A stretch of 11,438 bases of DNA from the NCBI GenBank assembly GCA_937871145.1, contig CALMXN010000320.1:1-11438 (forward strand), given 5' to 3'. Every line of letters starts with the position of its first letter. The first letter of the stretch is position 1. The stretch comes from an uncultured Clostridia bacterium. GTDB lineage: Bacteria > Bacillota > Clostridia > Oscillospirales > Ruminococcaceae. The translations under genes and the position numbers were made by a program. The notes beneath the pieces were generated by a model. That model had not been told where the DNA came from. It made no database searches and saw only the letters and a program-made list of their open reading frames with translations. Shown here one piece after another: positions 1-6,488 of the stretch.

Positions 1-28
1 TCATATTGTTGGAAATGTTGGGAAATTA

Positions 29-57
29 TTGAATTGAATTTATCATAAAACTATAAT
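29..57 (+). promoter_or_regulatory. Sigma-A type promoter of the dut-led gene cluster
   Basis: A -35 box TTGAAT (29-34) and a perfect -10 box TATAAT (52-57) are separated by 17 nt, the optimal spacing for the vegetative sigma factor. Transcription would start near 63-65, giving a leader of about 77 nt before dut. Just upstream is a short tandem repeat (GTTGGAAAT at 8-16, GTTGGGAAAT at 17-26). The leader carries GCCTAA twice (61-66 and 77-82). Neither repeat has a known role. Confidence 0.65.
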
Positions 58-140
58 TTAGCCTAAACATCAGGTTGCCTAATTCTAAAGATTTAAGTTA
101 AACTTTCGTCTCAAAAGTATCTAAAATTTAAGGAGAATCT

Positions 141-581
141 ATGAAGCTTTATATAAAAAAACTGAATGATAATGCCATTGTCCCAAAGCAACAGACCACA
201 GGAAGTGCTGGTTATGATTTATCAGCGTGTATTAATTCTCCTGTTATGATAAATCCAGGCGAAATCAAAAAAATCCCGACAGGCTTGTCTGCTGCACTTG
301 ATGAGAATAATGCAGTAATTTTAATTTATGCAAGAAGTTCACTTGCAACAAAATTCGGACTGACACTTGCAAACTGTGTTGGCGTTGTCGATAGCGACTA
401 TCGTGGCGAAATTATCATTGCTATGATAAATCAAGGCAATCAGCCATATATAATAAATAATGGCGAGCGAATAGCACAGATGGTTATTACACCAATATAT
501 ACACCTAAAATTGTGGAGGTTGATGAGCTTTCCGAAACCGAAAGAGGCACAGGTGGCTTTGGCTCGACAGGTAAACAATAA
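141..581 (+). CDS. dut: dUTP diphosphatase (dUTPase), trimeric type
   Basis: This enzyme hydrolyses dUTP to dUMP and pyrophosphate, which keeps uracil out of DNA and supplies dUMP for thymidylate synthesis. All five motifs of the trimeric family are visible in the 146-residue cytosolic protein: AGYDL (23-27), RSSLA (65-69), GVVDSDYRGE (81-90, with the catalytic Asp in GVVDSDYRG and the uracil-selecting hairpin), GERIAQ (108-113), and the Gly-rich C-terminal arm RGTGGFGSTG (135-144) that closes over the phosphates. The length is normal for the family and nothing is missing. The ATG follows an AAGGAG site (130-135) at a good distance. It is the first gene of the cluster, 23 nt before the amidohydrolase gene, and probably sits under the promoter at 29-57. 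Confidence 0.97.
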   Translation: MKLYIKKLNDNAIVPKQQTTGSAGYDLSACINSPVMINPGEIKKIPTGLSAALDENNAVILIYARSSLATKFGLTLANCVGVVDSDYRGEIIIAMINQGNQPYIINNGERIAQMVITPIYTPKIVEVDELSETERGTGGFGSTGKQ

Positions 582-604
582 CAACGTAGAAACTTGGAGG
601 TATT

Positions 605-1756
605 ATGTATATTTATAACGCAAAAATCTTCACTATGGAGAAAACAATTATCGAAAAAGGTTTTGTAATGGTGGAGAACGGAAAAATTGCAAAGGTTGCT
701 GAGGGTACACCTTACGACACAACTGAAAAGGACATTAACGCAAACGGTGCTTCAATATACCCTGGTTTTATAGATGCACATACTCACCTTGGAATAATCG
801 GTGACGGAATCGGATTTGAAAGTGATGACTGCAATGAGGAAACTGACCCTGTTACTCCACAGCTTCGTGTTATTGACGGAATAAATCCTTTTGACAAATG
901 TTTCGAAGAGGCTTTAGCATCAGGGATAACAACCGTTCTAACTTCACCGGGAAGTGCAAACACTATCTGCGGTCAAATTTCTGCTATAAAAACTTATGGC
1001 AGAAGAATTGATGATATGGTTATTAAGAATGTTGCTATGAAGTTTGCTCTCGGTGAAAACCCAAAAACAGTTTACAACGATAAGGATGAAACCCCAGTCA
1101 CAAGAATGGCAACAGCAGCACTTATCCGTGAGGCTTTATACAAGGCAAAAAGATATTTTGCGGACTTGGAAAAATCAAAGCACGATGAAGATTACGACGC
1201 ACCAGAATATGATATTAAATGTGAGGCATTGTTGCCGTTATTAAAAAAGGAAGTTTCAGCACACTTTCATTGCCATAGAGCGGATGACATCTGCACAGCA
1301 ATAAGAATATGTAAGGAATTTGATATTAATTGTGTTCTTGTCCACGCTACAGAAGGCTATAAGATTGCTGATATTATTGCAAAAGAAAATGTCAGTGCTA
1401 TTGTCGGACCGATTATCTGCGACCGTTCAAAGCCAGAAATGAAGCAGCTTGATACAAAAAATGCAGGAATTCTTTCAAATAATGGTGTTGAAATAGCACT
1501 CTGTACCGACCACCCTGTTATTCCTGTTCAGTATCTCTTTATGAGCGGGGCTGTTGCAGTAAAAAACGGACTCGACAAATACAAGGCACTTGAGGCAATT
1601 ACAATAAATCCAGCAAGGATCTGCGGAATTGACAACAGAGTCGGTTCACTTGCTGTCGGAAAAGATGCTGACATTATAATGTTCAAGGATGATCCGTTCA
1701 ATATTATGGCAGAGCCTTTGATGATAATGACAAATGGTGAAGTTGTAAAGTATTAA
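605..1756 (+). CDS. Metal-dependent amidohydrolase (imidazolonepropionase-like group), substrate unknown
   Basis: This is a member of the amidohydrolase superfamily, which hydrolyses C-N bonds in cyclic or acylated compounds using one or two metal ions in a TIM barrel. The order is typical: a short N-terminal beta part (1-50), the metal-binding motif FIDAHTHLG with His59 and His61, a barrel with further candidate ligands (His220/222/224 and His247), and the catalytic-type Asp302 in CTDHP. It ends in the family signature AITINPARICG followed by GSLAVGKDADIIMF (about 332-360). The protein has 383 residues and no signal peptide, so it is cytosolic. The sequence resembles the COG1228-type amidohydrolases common in Clostridia, but I cannot name a substrate. 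The start is the ATG after GGAGG (596-600), with a rather short 4-nt spacer. It lies 23 nt after dut. Confidence 0.9.
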   Translation: MYIYNAKIFTMEKTIIEKGFVMVENGKIAKVAEGTPYDTTEKDINANGASIYPGFIDAHTHLGIIGDGIGFESDDCNEETDPVTPQLRVIDGINPFDKCFEEALASGITTVLTSPGSANTICGQISAIKTYGRRIDDMVIKNVAMKFALGENPKTVYNDKDETPVTRMATAALIREALYKAKRYFADLEKSKHDEDYDAPEYDIKCEALLPLLKKEVSAHFHCHRADDICTAIRICKEFDINCVLVHATEGYKIADIIAKENVSAIVGPIICDRSKPEMKQLDTKNAGILSNNGVEIALCTDHPVIPVQYLFMSGAVAVKNGLDKYKALEAITINPARICGIDNRVGSLAVGKDADIIMFKDDPFNIMAEPLMIMTNGEVVKY

Positions 1757-1786
1757 TAATATTAAGCAACATCAAGGAGATTGACA

Positions 1787-2290
1787 ATGGACTTTATACT
1801 CAGGAAATGGAAAGTGTCAGACGCAGAAAGCATTCAGCCAATTGCTAATAACAAAAAAATAGCAGCAAATTTAAGAAATGCTTTCCCTTATCCTTATACA
1901 TTGGAAGATGCAAAGGGATATATTGATATATGTTTAAATACAGATGAGAGTAAAAACCTTTTTTATGCAATAGAAATTAACGGCAAGGCTATCGGAAGCA
2001 TAGGGGTTTTCGTCAAGGATGATGTTTACTGCAAATCAGCAGAAATCGGCTACTGGCTCGGTGAGGATTACTGGGGCAAGGGCATTATGTCTGAGGCTAT
2101 AAAAAGAACCTGCCAGGAAGCTTTTAAAATCTTTGACATAGCAAGAATTTTTGCGGAGCCTTATGCGTATAATATGGGTTCAAGAGGAGCACTTGAAAAA
2201 GCAGGGTTTAAGCTTGAGGGTGTGCTTGAAAAAAGCGTATACAAAAATGGCATGTACTTTGACTCATGTATTTATGCACTCATACAATAA
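1787..2290 (+). CDS. GNAT family N-acetyltransferase, RimJ/RimL type
   Basis: The 167-residue protein is a single acetyl-CoA-dependent N-acetyltransferase domain. It begins with the usual first strand and a RKWKVSDAE segment. Motif A carries the pyrophosphate-binding loop YWGKGIMSEA (95-104). The C-terminal half has the family pattern N129-x2-SRGALEKAGFKLEG (129-145) and ends with a Tyr-rich strand typical of the ribosomal-protein and small-molecule acetyltransferases. The acceptor is unknown. I chose ATG 1787 over the in-frame TTG at 1781 because the AAGGAG site (1774-1779) is 7 nt from the ATG but only 1 nt from the TTG. The gene sits 30 nt after the amidohydrolase gene and is followed by a 74-nt gap, the widest in the cluster. 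That gap may hold a new promoter. Confidence 0.92.
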   Translation: MDFILRKWKVSDAESIQPIANNKKIAANLRNAFPYPYTLEDAKGYIDICLNTDESKNLFYAIEINGKAIGSIGVFVKDDVYCKSAEIGYWLGEDYWGKGIMSEAIKRTCQEAFKIFDIARIFAEPYAYNMGSRGALEKAGFKLEGVLEKSVYKNGMYFDSCIYALIQ

Positions 2291-2303
2291 TGCTTTTAAT
2301 ATG

Positions 2304-2338
2304 TTGACTTTGCTCATATAAAGTATTATCGTTATTAA
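2304..2338 (+). promoter_or_regulatory. Possible internal promoter before the flavodoxin pair
   Basis: In the 74-nt gap after the acetyltransferase gene a -35-like TTGACT (2304-2309) is followed, 17 nt later, by TATCGT (2327-2332). An alternative pairing is TTGCTC (2310-2315) with TATTAA (2333-2338), also 17 nt apart. Either is only a moderate match. The wide gap and lack of a terminator hairpin suggest that the flavodoxin-fumarase genes could have extra transcription of their own. Confidence 0.28.
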
Positions 2339-2364
2339 ATAATTTTATAAAAAAGGTGATATTA

Positions 2365-2901
2365 ATGAGCAATATAGCAGTGATTTTTAAATCAACATAC
2401 GGACATACAAAAAAATATGCAGAGTGGATAGCAAAGGAATTAAATGCAGATTTATTTGATCAATTAAGAGTAAAACCTCAGACTCTTGAAAAATACAATA
2501 TAATTGTTTATGGTGGCGGAGTATACGCAAGCGGCATAAATGGTGCAAAACTCTTATGCGATAACGCTAAATTGTTTTTAAAGAAAAAGCTTGTCGTTTT
2601 TGCTGTGGGATTGTCAGATGATCTTTCGCAGGAAGAACAGGCAAAACTGCTTACACATAACTTCTCAATCCCAATGCAGAATAATATGAAGTTCTTTTGT
2701 TTAAGAGGTGGGATAGATTATAAAAAGCTTTCACTTGTGCACAAGATGATGATGTCAAAACAGAAGACAATGCTTGAGCAAAAGCAGGACAAAACAAAGC
2801 AGGATGAATTATTCCTGAAGACATATGGTATAAACATTGATTTTACCGAAAAGAAGAACATTCAGCCGGTTATAGATTATGTGAATTCTCTGCAGATATA
2901 A
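2365..2901 (+). CDS. Flavodoxin-domain protein 1 (HemG / Flavodoxin_5-like)
   Basis: This is a probable FMN-binding redox protein of 178 residues, cytosolic and without membrane segments. After the first beta strand (NIAVIFKS) comes the phosphate loop S10-T-Y-G-H-T15, matching the flavodoxin pattern S/T-x-T/x-G-x-T. A Gly-rich second nucleotide loop (YGGGVYASG, about 51-59) and the segment RGGIDYKKL (about 118-126) follow. These are typical of the flavodoxin-like proteins related to protoporphyrinogen oxidase HemG, but HemG activity is not shown; no haem genes are adjacent. An electron-transfer role is inferred. The start is ATG 2365, which lies after AAGGTGAT (2353-2360); an upstream in-frame GTG (2356) lies inside that ribosome-binding site. 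The next gene is a paralogue, so the pair looks like a tandem duplication. Confidence 0.85.
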   Translation: MSNIAVIFKSTYGHTKKYAEWIAKELNADLFDQLRVKPQTLEKYNIIVYGGGVYASGINGAKLLCDNAKLFLKKKLVVFAVGLSDDLSQEEQAKLLTHNFSIPMQNNMKFFCLRGGIDYKKLSLVHKMMMSKQKTMLEQKQDKTKQDELFLKTYGINIDFTEKKNIQPVIDYVNSLQI

Positions 2902-2939
2902 TTATCATAAAATAAAACATAATTAAAGGAGTGCTAACA

Positions 2940-3464
2940 ATGACAGCATTAATCTACAGATCAAAACACGGATATACTAAAAAAATTGCTGAAACAATAA
3001 GCAAGGAACTTAACGCAGATTTATTTTCAATCAAGGACGCAAAAAACCTCGACACCTCAAAGTATGACAGCTTTGTCCTCGGAAGTTCTGTCTATGCGGG
3101 AATGCTTGGTGGAAAGGGCGATTTTTTAAAGCTGTACCAGAAAATCTCTGATAAGAAAACTGCTATCTTCACTGTTGGCATGACAAGCCAAAAGGAAGAA
3201 GAATACTATAAAAAGCTTGACGATATGAATTTTGCATCATTTAACTTAAAGGATAATGCAAAGGTTTTTCACCTTATGGGTGGAATAGATTATGAAGAAC
3301 TCGGCTTTATGTCAAAGAAAATTATGGGTATGATTGTCGGCCAGTTGGAGAAGAAGGAAAACAAAACCGAAGACGACGAAAAGATGCTGAAGATGAAGAC
3401 AGAAAAGGTTGACTTGTTCAAAGAAGAAGATATTATTCCATTAATTGAATTCATAAAAGGCTAA
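2940..3464 (+). CDS. Flavodoxin-domain protein 2 (HemG / Flavodoxin_5-like), paralogue of the preceding gene
   Basis: This 174-residue protein has the same architecture as its upstream neighbour. The first strand is TALIYRS, the FMN phosphate loop is S8-K-H-G-Y-T13, the second loop is LGSSVYAGMLGG (about 47-58), and MGGIDYEEL is the counterpart of RGGIDYKKL. A shared block (KELNADLF) follows the first helix in both. The C-terminal third is a charged, helical, Lys/Glu-rich stretch (about 138-165). It is probably a cytosolic FMN protein; the reaction is unknown. I chose ATG 2940, because the in-frame GTG at 2931 is part of the AAAGGAG ribosome-binding site (2925-2931). The gene is 38 nt after its paralogue and only 11 nt before fumarase alpha, with whose mRNA it is almost certainly shared. 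Confidence 0.87.
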   Translation: MTALIYRSKHGYTKKIAETISKELNADLFSIKDAKNLDTSKYDSFVLGSSVYAGMLGGKGDFLKLYQKISDKKTAIFTVGMTSQKEEEYYKKLDDMNFASFNLKDNAKVFHLMGGIDYEELGFMSKKIMGMIVGQLEKKENKTEDDEKMLKMKTEKVDLFKEEDIIPLIEFIKG

Positions 3465-3475
3465 GGTGAAGACAA

Positions 3476-4318
3476 ATGCGAGAAATTCCAGCAATGAAAA
3501 TTGAAGAAGCAGTAAAAGAACTTTGCATCAAGGCAAATGTATATCTCCCGAAGGATTTAGAGGAATGTATAGGATGCTGTGCAAAAAAGGAAGACTCCCC
3601 TGTCGGCAGAGAAGTCTTTTCTGATATTACAGAAAACATTCACGTCGCAAGGAATGAGAAAATCCCTGTATGTCAGGATACTGGAATGGCAGTAATATTT
3701 GCTGAAATCGGACAGGACGTTCATATTACTGACGGGCTTTTTGAGGAAGCTGTCAATAATGGTGTATCAAAAGGTTACATTGATGGAAGACTTCGCTGTT
3801 CAATAGTTTCTGACCCTATTGAAAGAGTCAATACAGGTGATAATACTCCTGCTGTAATACATACAAGAATTGTTGCTGGTGATAAAATTAAAATAATGGT
3901 TGCGCCAAAGGGATTTGGCTCGGAAAATATGTCAGCGCTAAAAATGATGACGCCTTCTGCTACAACAGATGACATTGTTGATTTTGTTGTCGATACTGTA
4001 TCAAAAGCAGGGAGCAATCCTTGTCCGCCTATTGTTGTCGGTGTCGGCATTGGCGGAGATTTTGAGTACTGCGCATATCTTGCTAAAAAAGCATTATGCA
4101 GAAGTGTTTCAATAAGGAACCCTAAAAAGCTTTATGCAGATATGGAAGAGAAAATGCTCGAAAAAATCAACCGACTCGGTATCGGCCCTCAGGGCTTTGG
4201 CGGAACAGTAACAGCTCTCTGCGTAAATATTGAGCAATACCCGACACACATAGCGGGTCTGCCTATTGCTGTAAATATCGGTTGCCACGTGACAAGACAT
4301 GCAGAGATTATAATATAA
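3476..4318 (+). CDS. fumA: Class I fumarate hydratase, alpha subunit (Fe-S type)
   Basis: This is the larger subunit of the two-subunit, oxygen-sensitive [4Fe-4S] hydro-lyases (fumarase or L-tartrate dehydratase, TtdA type) that interconvert malate and fumarate. The 280 residues match the full family length and begin with the canonical MREIP. Three cysteines sit in the family's cluster-ligand contexts: Cys66 in VCQDTG, Cys183 in NPCPPIVVGVGIGG, and Cys270 in NIGCHVTRHA near the C terminus. The block APKGFGSENMSALKM (143-157) is also characteristic. Extra cysteines (31, 34, 35) look non-ligand. ATG 3476 follows AAGGTGA (3464-3470). The beta subunit (usually about 180 residues and directly downstream) is absent here; the next gene encodes a lipoprotein. 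Fumarase is more likely than tartrate dehydratase, but the two are not safely separable by sequence reading alone. Confidence 0.93.
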   Translation: MREIPAMKIEEAVKELCIKANVYLPKDLEECIGCCAKKEDSPVGREVFSDITENIHVARNEKIPVCQDTGMAVIFAEIGQDVHITDGLFEEAVNNGVSKGYIDGRLRCSIVSDPIERVNTGDNTPAVIHTRIVAGDKIKIMVAPKGFGSENMSALKMMTPSATTDDIVDFVVDTVSKAGSNPCPPIVVGVGIGGDFEYCAYLAKKALCRSVSIRNPKKLYADMEEKMLEKINRLGIGPQGFGGTVTALCVNIEQYPTHIAGLPIAVNIGCHVTRHAEIII

Positions 4319-4350
4319 ACATTAATTATTGACATATAAGGAGTGACGGA

Positions 4351-5001
4351 ATGAAAAGTTTATGTAAAAAGGCGATTGCTTTTTTGGTTCTTGGGGTAAT
4401 GATGTTTTCTTTTTTCGGGTGCAACAAAGAAGTAAAAATAGCAGAAAATGAAAGGACATATAAGAGCATAGGTAAGTTCACTAAATATGAAGTAAAAGAC
4501 ACAAAGGGCATGAAACTTTTTGAGACGGATAGATACAAGATATATTTTACAAAAGACTCAAAACTCTGGAAAGAAAATGAGAATGGCAAAATTTATTATG
4601 ATAAAACGGCGGACTGTATGTTTACTATGGAAAATGCAGAAAAGGCTCCGGATTCTTTAAATGAATTAAGTGAAAAGCAAAAATTAGAACTTAAAAAAAG
4701 GTATAATCTTGACCCGGATTCTGGATATGAAGGCTTGCAGCTACATTATACATTACTTTCAGAAGATACAAGAAAAAAGGATGCGATTGCCCGCGAATTA
4801 TATGATAAGAATAAAGAAATAGTGATGGAAAAAGAGGTACTAGCTTTTGACAATGGAAAAGTAAAAGGGTTTGTCTGCTGGTGGGGGAATATGTATATGG
4901 TTTACTTCTTCTCAGAGGATGAAACCAAATTTTTTAAATCATTAATCAGAGCAGACGATGACATTGTCTGCACAATAGTAAACACTTTTGAATTCAAATA
5001 A
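4351..5001 (+). CDS. Putative lipoprotein, unknown function
   Basis: I do not recognise the family. The 216-residue protein starts with a lipoprotein signal peptide: a basic n-region (MKSLCKK), a hydrophobic core (about 8-22) and a Cys at 24 in SFFGC. The lipobox is imperfect, because Phe takes the usual Leu and Ala/Ser positions, but Gly before Cys is normal. The mature part is hydrophilic and Lys/Glu-rich, with mixed alpha/beta character and aromatic strands such as FVCWWGNMYMVYFFSED (about 174-190). It would be anchored outside the cytoplasmic membrane. The start is supported by AAGGAG (4338-4343) 7 nt before the ATG. It lies 32 nt after fumarase alpha. Its leader closely resembles that of the next gene, which suggests the two are co-regulated or duplicated at their 5' ends. 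Confidence 0.8.
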   Translation: MKSLCKKAIAFLVLGVMMFSFFGCNKEVKIAENERTYKSIGKFTKYEVKDTKGMKLFETDRYKIYFTKDSKLWKENENGKIYYDKTADCMFTMENAEKAPDSLNELSEKQKLELKKRYNLDPDSGYEGLQLHYTLLSEDTRKKDAIARELYDKNKEIVMEKEVLAFDNGKVKGFVCWWGNMYMVYFFSEDETKFFKSLIRADDDIVCTIVNTFEFK

Positions 5002-5047
5002 TCACGTACATTAAAAGCTGAAAGATTGACAATTTAGGAGTGACAAA

Positions 5048-5848
5048 ATGGCAAGACATAATTATGTGCACAGATTTTTTGCCGGGTTTATTGCTGGTAT
5101 ATGCTGTGTATTTCTTGAAGTAATACTGAAATTCTTTAATGTGAATTATATTATTGGTTCATTTGGCTTTTTGGCAATCATTCTTGTAATGGCAGTCTAT
5201 GAAATTAAGATAAGGGACCGTTACAAGTATATGCCGACACTGATTGAGGAAGATTGTGATCCACAAAGTATAATTGATGAAATGACTGAATTGCTCAAAA
5301 AAAGGTTTGTTTTGAATTACAAGAAAAGACTGAGCAACAATGATGCACAGATATGCTTTGTGATAAAAATCATATGTCACATCAATGCGGGAGAGTATGA
5401 TAAAGCGTCTGAAGATTTATCAAATATAGATATTAAAATCCTGAGCAAGTATCCGAAGTGGGCAATAAGGTTTTATCTTGCTTTGAGTGATATACAACTC
5501 GAAAACAATGATATTGAGAAAGCAAAAAAGTATCTGAATGAGGCGTTGTCAATTATTAAAATCAATAAGAAAATGATACATAATAATTTAAATACTATTG
5601 CCTTGCTAAAAGCTAAAATGAGAATAAAAGAATCAGATTACTATAAAGCTGAGAAATGCTTGAATGAAACAGACGATAATTGCTCTACTCTGGAATTAAT
5701 AAAAAAGTCATATCTTCTGGCGTTAATATATATGCATAACCAAAGAAACATTGAGGCAGAAGAAAAATTGAACTATATTATAAATATCGGCAATAAGCTT
5801 TGCTATGTAGAACTGGCAAAGGAAATGAAGAAAAGTTTTTGCAAATAA
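5048..5848 (+). CDS. Membrane-anchored TPR-like repeat protein, unknown function
   Basis: The 266-residue protein begins with two hydrophobic segments (about 10-29 and 35-53) separated by a short polar turn, so it probably forms a membrane hairpin. The basic IKIRDRYK after the second helix would keep the rest in the cytoplasm. The remainder is helical with repeats that look like degenerate tetratricopeptide units: roughly 103-133 (AGEYDKASEDL), 139-172 (NNDIEKAKKYLNEAL), 184-212 (ESDYYKAEKCLNE) and 219-251 (QRNIEAEEKLNYI). Such repeats usually hold protein partners, and no catalytic motif is visible. The ATG follows TAGGAG (5035-5040) 7 nt upstream. It lies 46 nt after the lipoprotein gene, with no terminator between. 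A shared role at the envelope is a guess from adjacency only. Confidence 0.82.
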   Translation: MARHNYVHRFFAGFIAGICCVFLEVILKFFNVNYIIGSFGFLAIILVMAVYEIKIRDRYKYMPTLIEEDCDPQSIIDEMTELLKKRFVLNYKKRLSNNDAQICFVIKIICHINAGEYDKASEDLSNIDIKILSKYPKWAIRFYLALSDIQLENNDIEKAKKYLNEALSIIKINKKMIHNNLNTIALLKAKMRIKESDYYKAEKCLNETDDNCSTLELIKKSYLLALIYMHNQRNIEAEEKLNYIINIGNKLCYVELAKEMKKSFCK

Positions 5849-5851
5849 AAA

Positions 5852-5875
5852 TATTTGTTCAGTGGTTCACAAATA
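5852..5875. repeat. Inverted repeat in the gap before the 131-residue protein gene
   Basis: TATTTGT (5852-5858) and ACAAATA (5869-5875) are perfect inverted repeats around a 10-nt centre. The inner 18 bases TTGTTCAGTGGTTCACAA (5855-5872) match 12 of 14 fixed positions of the Rex-type operator pattern TTGTGAA-N4-TTCACAA, with the right half-site perfect. No clear promoter lies beside it and there is no T-run, so it is neither a good terminator nor a proven operator. Confidence 0.35.
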
Positions 5876-5908
5876 AGAGATGCAACAAAGACATAGGAAG
5901 TGACTTTT

Positions 5909-6304
5909 ATGGACAGAGAGACAGCTCTTGCACAATTAAAAGGTGCACAAGTTTTTTATGAGAAAATTGAGAAGCATATTCTTGACCGCCATTCTGATAA
6001 CACTGTAATTTTAAAAGGCGCAAAAATCGGAACTGCAAGCTTCAGATTTTATCATAATGGGAAGTATATAGCTTATTGCAATGTTCATGACGGTTGCTTT
6101 GATGTAATGATGAGGTATACAGCGCCTGACATTCTTAAAATCAGTGAGATTATTGGTGGAATGTCTGATTATGCAAAGGAAGTCTGGGAGGATAGGTATC
6201 CTTGCTCAACAGGTGCATGGATACATTATTATGTGAGCAGTGACGATACATATAATGAAGCTGTCAGACTAATAGATATTAAGCTTGAATCACTTATAAA
6301 ATAG
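5909..6304 (+). CDS. Small uncharacterised protein (distantly DUF3788-like)
   Basis: A 131-residue soluble protein that I cannot assign with certainty. It has an N-terminal helix (about 1-27), then strands such as TASFRFYHNGKYIAYCNVHDGCFDVMMRY (about 44-72). A Trp- and Tyr-containing region follows, DRYPCSTGAWIHYYVSSD (about 98-115), and the protein ends in an amphipathic helix. The order of a small beta sheet, a G-x-F strand and a final G-x-W-[IL]-x-Y strand recalls DUF3788-type proteins, but this is a weak impression. There is no signal peptide and no membrane segment. ATG 5909 is chosen over the in-frame GTG at 5900, because AGGAAG (5895-5900) lies 8 nt before the ATG and overlaps the GTG. 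It is the last gene before the terminator at 6317. Confidence 0.75.
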   Translation: MDRETALAQLKGAQVFYEKIEKHILDRHSDNTVILKGAKIGTASFRFYHNGKYIAYCNVHDGCFDVMMRYTAPDILKISEIIGGMSDYAKEVWEDRYPCSTGAWIHYYVSSDDTYNEAVRLIDIKLESLIK

Positions 6305-6316
6305 AAATAAAACAAA

Positions 6317-6380
6317 CCCCTTCAGAATTTAACAAGTCCAGTAAAAACGGACTGCTCAGTATTCTGAGGGGGCATTTTTA
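6317..6380. terminator. Composite hairpin terminator between convergent genes
   Basis: CCCCTTCAGAAT (6317-6328) pairs with ATTCTGAGGGGG (6361-6372) over 12 bp, with one G-U wobble in RNA. The T-rich tract ATTTTTATT follows at once, as in an intrinsic terminator for the + strand cluster. On the minus strand the A-rich DNA before 6317 supplies a U-rich tail, so it can also end the convergent zinc-ribbon transcript. The interior carries a second hairpin, AGTCC (6335-6339) with GGACT (6349-6353). A competing stem, CTCAG (6355-6359) with CTGAG (6364-6368), shares bases with the right arm of the main stem. Confidence 0.85.
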
Positions 6381-6488
6381 TTGCAAAAAAAATTTATAAA
6401 GATAGGGGGACACTTAATACACAAAGGTGTTATTTATGATGTCACTGACGATTTTATCAGGAAAATAAATGGAGTAATGTTTTTATAA
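6381..6488 (+). CDS. Possible 35-codon small ORF or gene remnant after the terminator
   Basis: A frame starting with TTG reads through ...KIGGHLIHKGVIYDVTDDF... and stops at 6486-6488. Its composition looks more protein-like than random AT-rich sequence (alternating hydrophobic and charged residues, GVIYDVTDDFIRKI). A purine-rich GAGGGGG (6366-6372) lies 8 nt before the TTG, but those bases form the right arm of the terminator stem. The frame is open further upstream, back to a stop at 6342. The end overlaps the convergent zinc-ribbon gene by 32 nt. There is no ATG start. It could be a real small protein, the remnant of a broken gene, or chance. I do not recognise it. Confidence 0.2.
   Translation: MQKKFIKIGGHLIHKGVIYDVTDDFIRKINGVMFL

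Noticed and set aside
1781..1786. TTG start adding two residues to the acetyltransferase, and TTGACA read as a -35 box
   Set aside because: The TTG is only 1 nt from the AAGGAG site, so translation cannot start there efficiently. As a -35 box it would place the -10 and the transcript start inside the coding region.
3775..4050. A 91-codon minus-strand frame inside fumarase alpha
   Set aside because: No ribosome-binding site and no recognisable motif, and its length fits chance antisense openness opposite a conserved gene. Similar antisense frames at 339-584, 4109-4300 and 4326-4589 are rejected for the same reasons.
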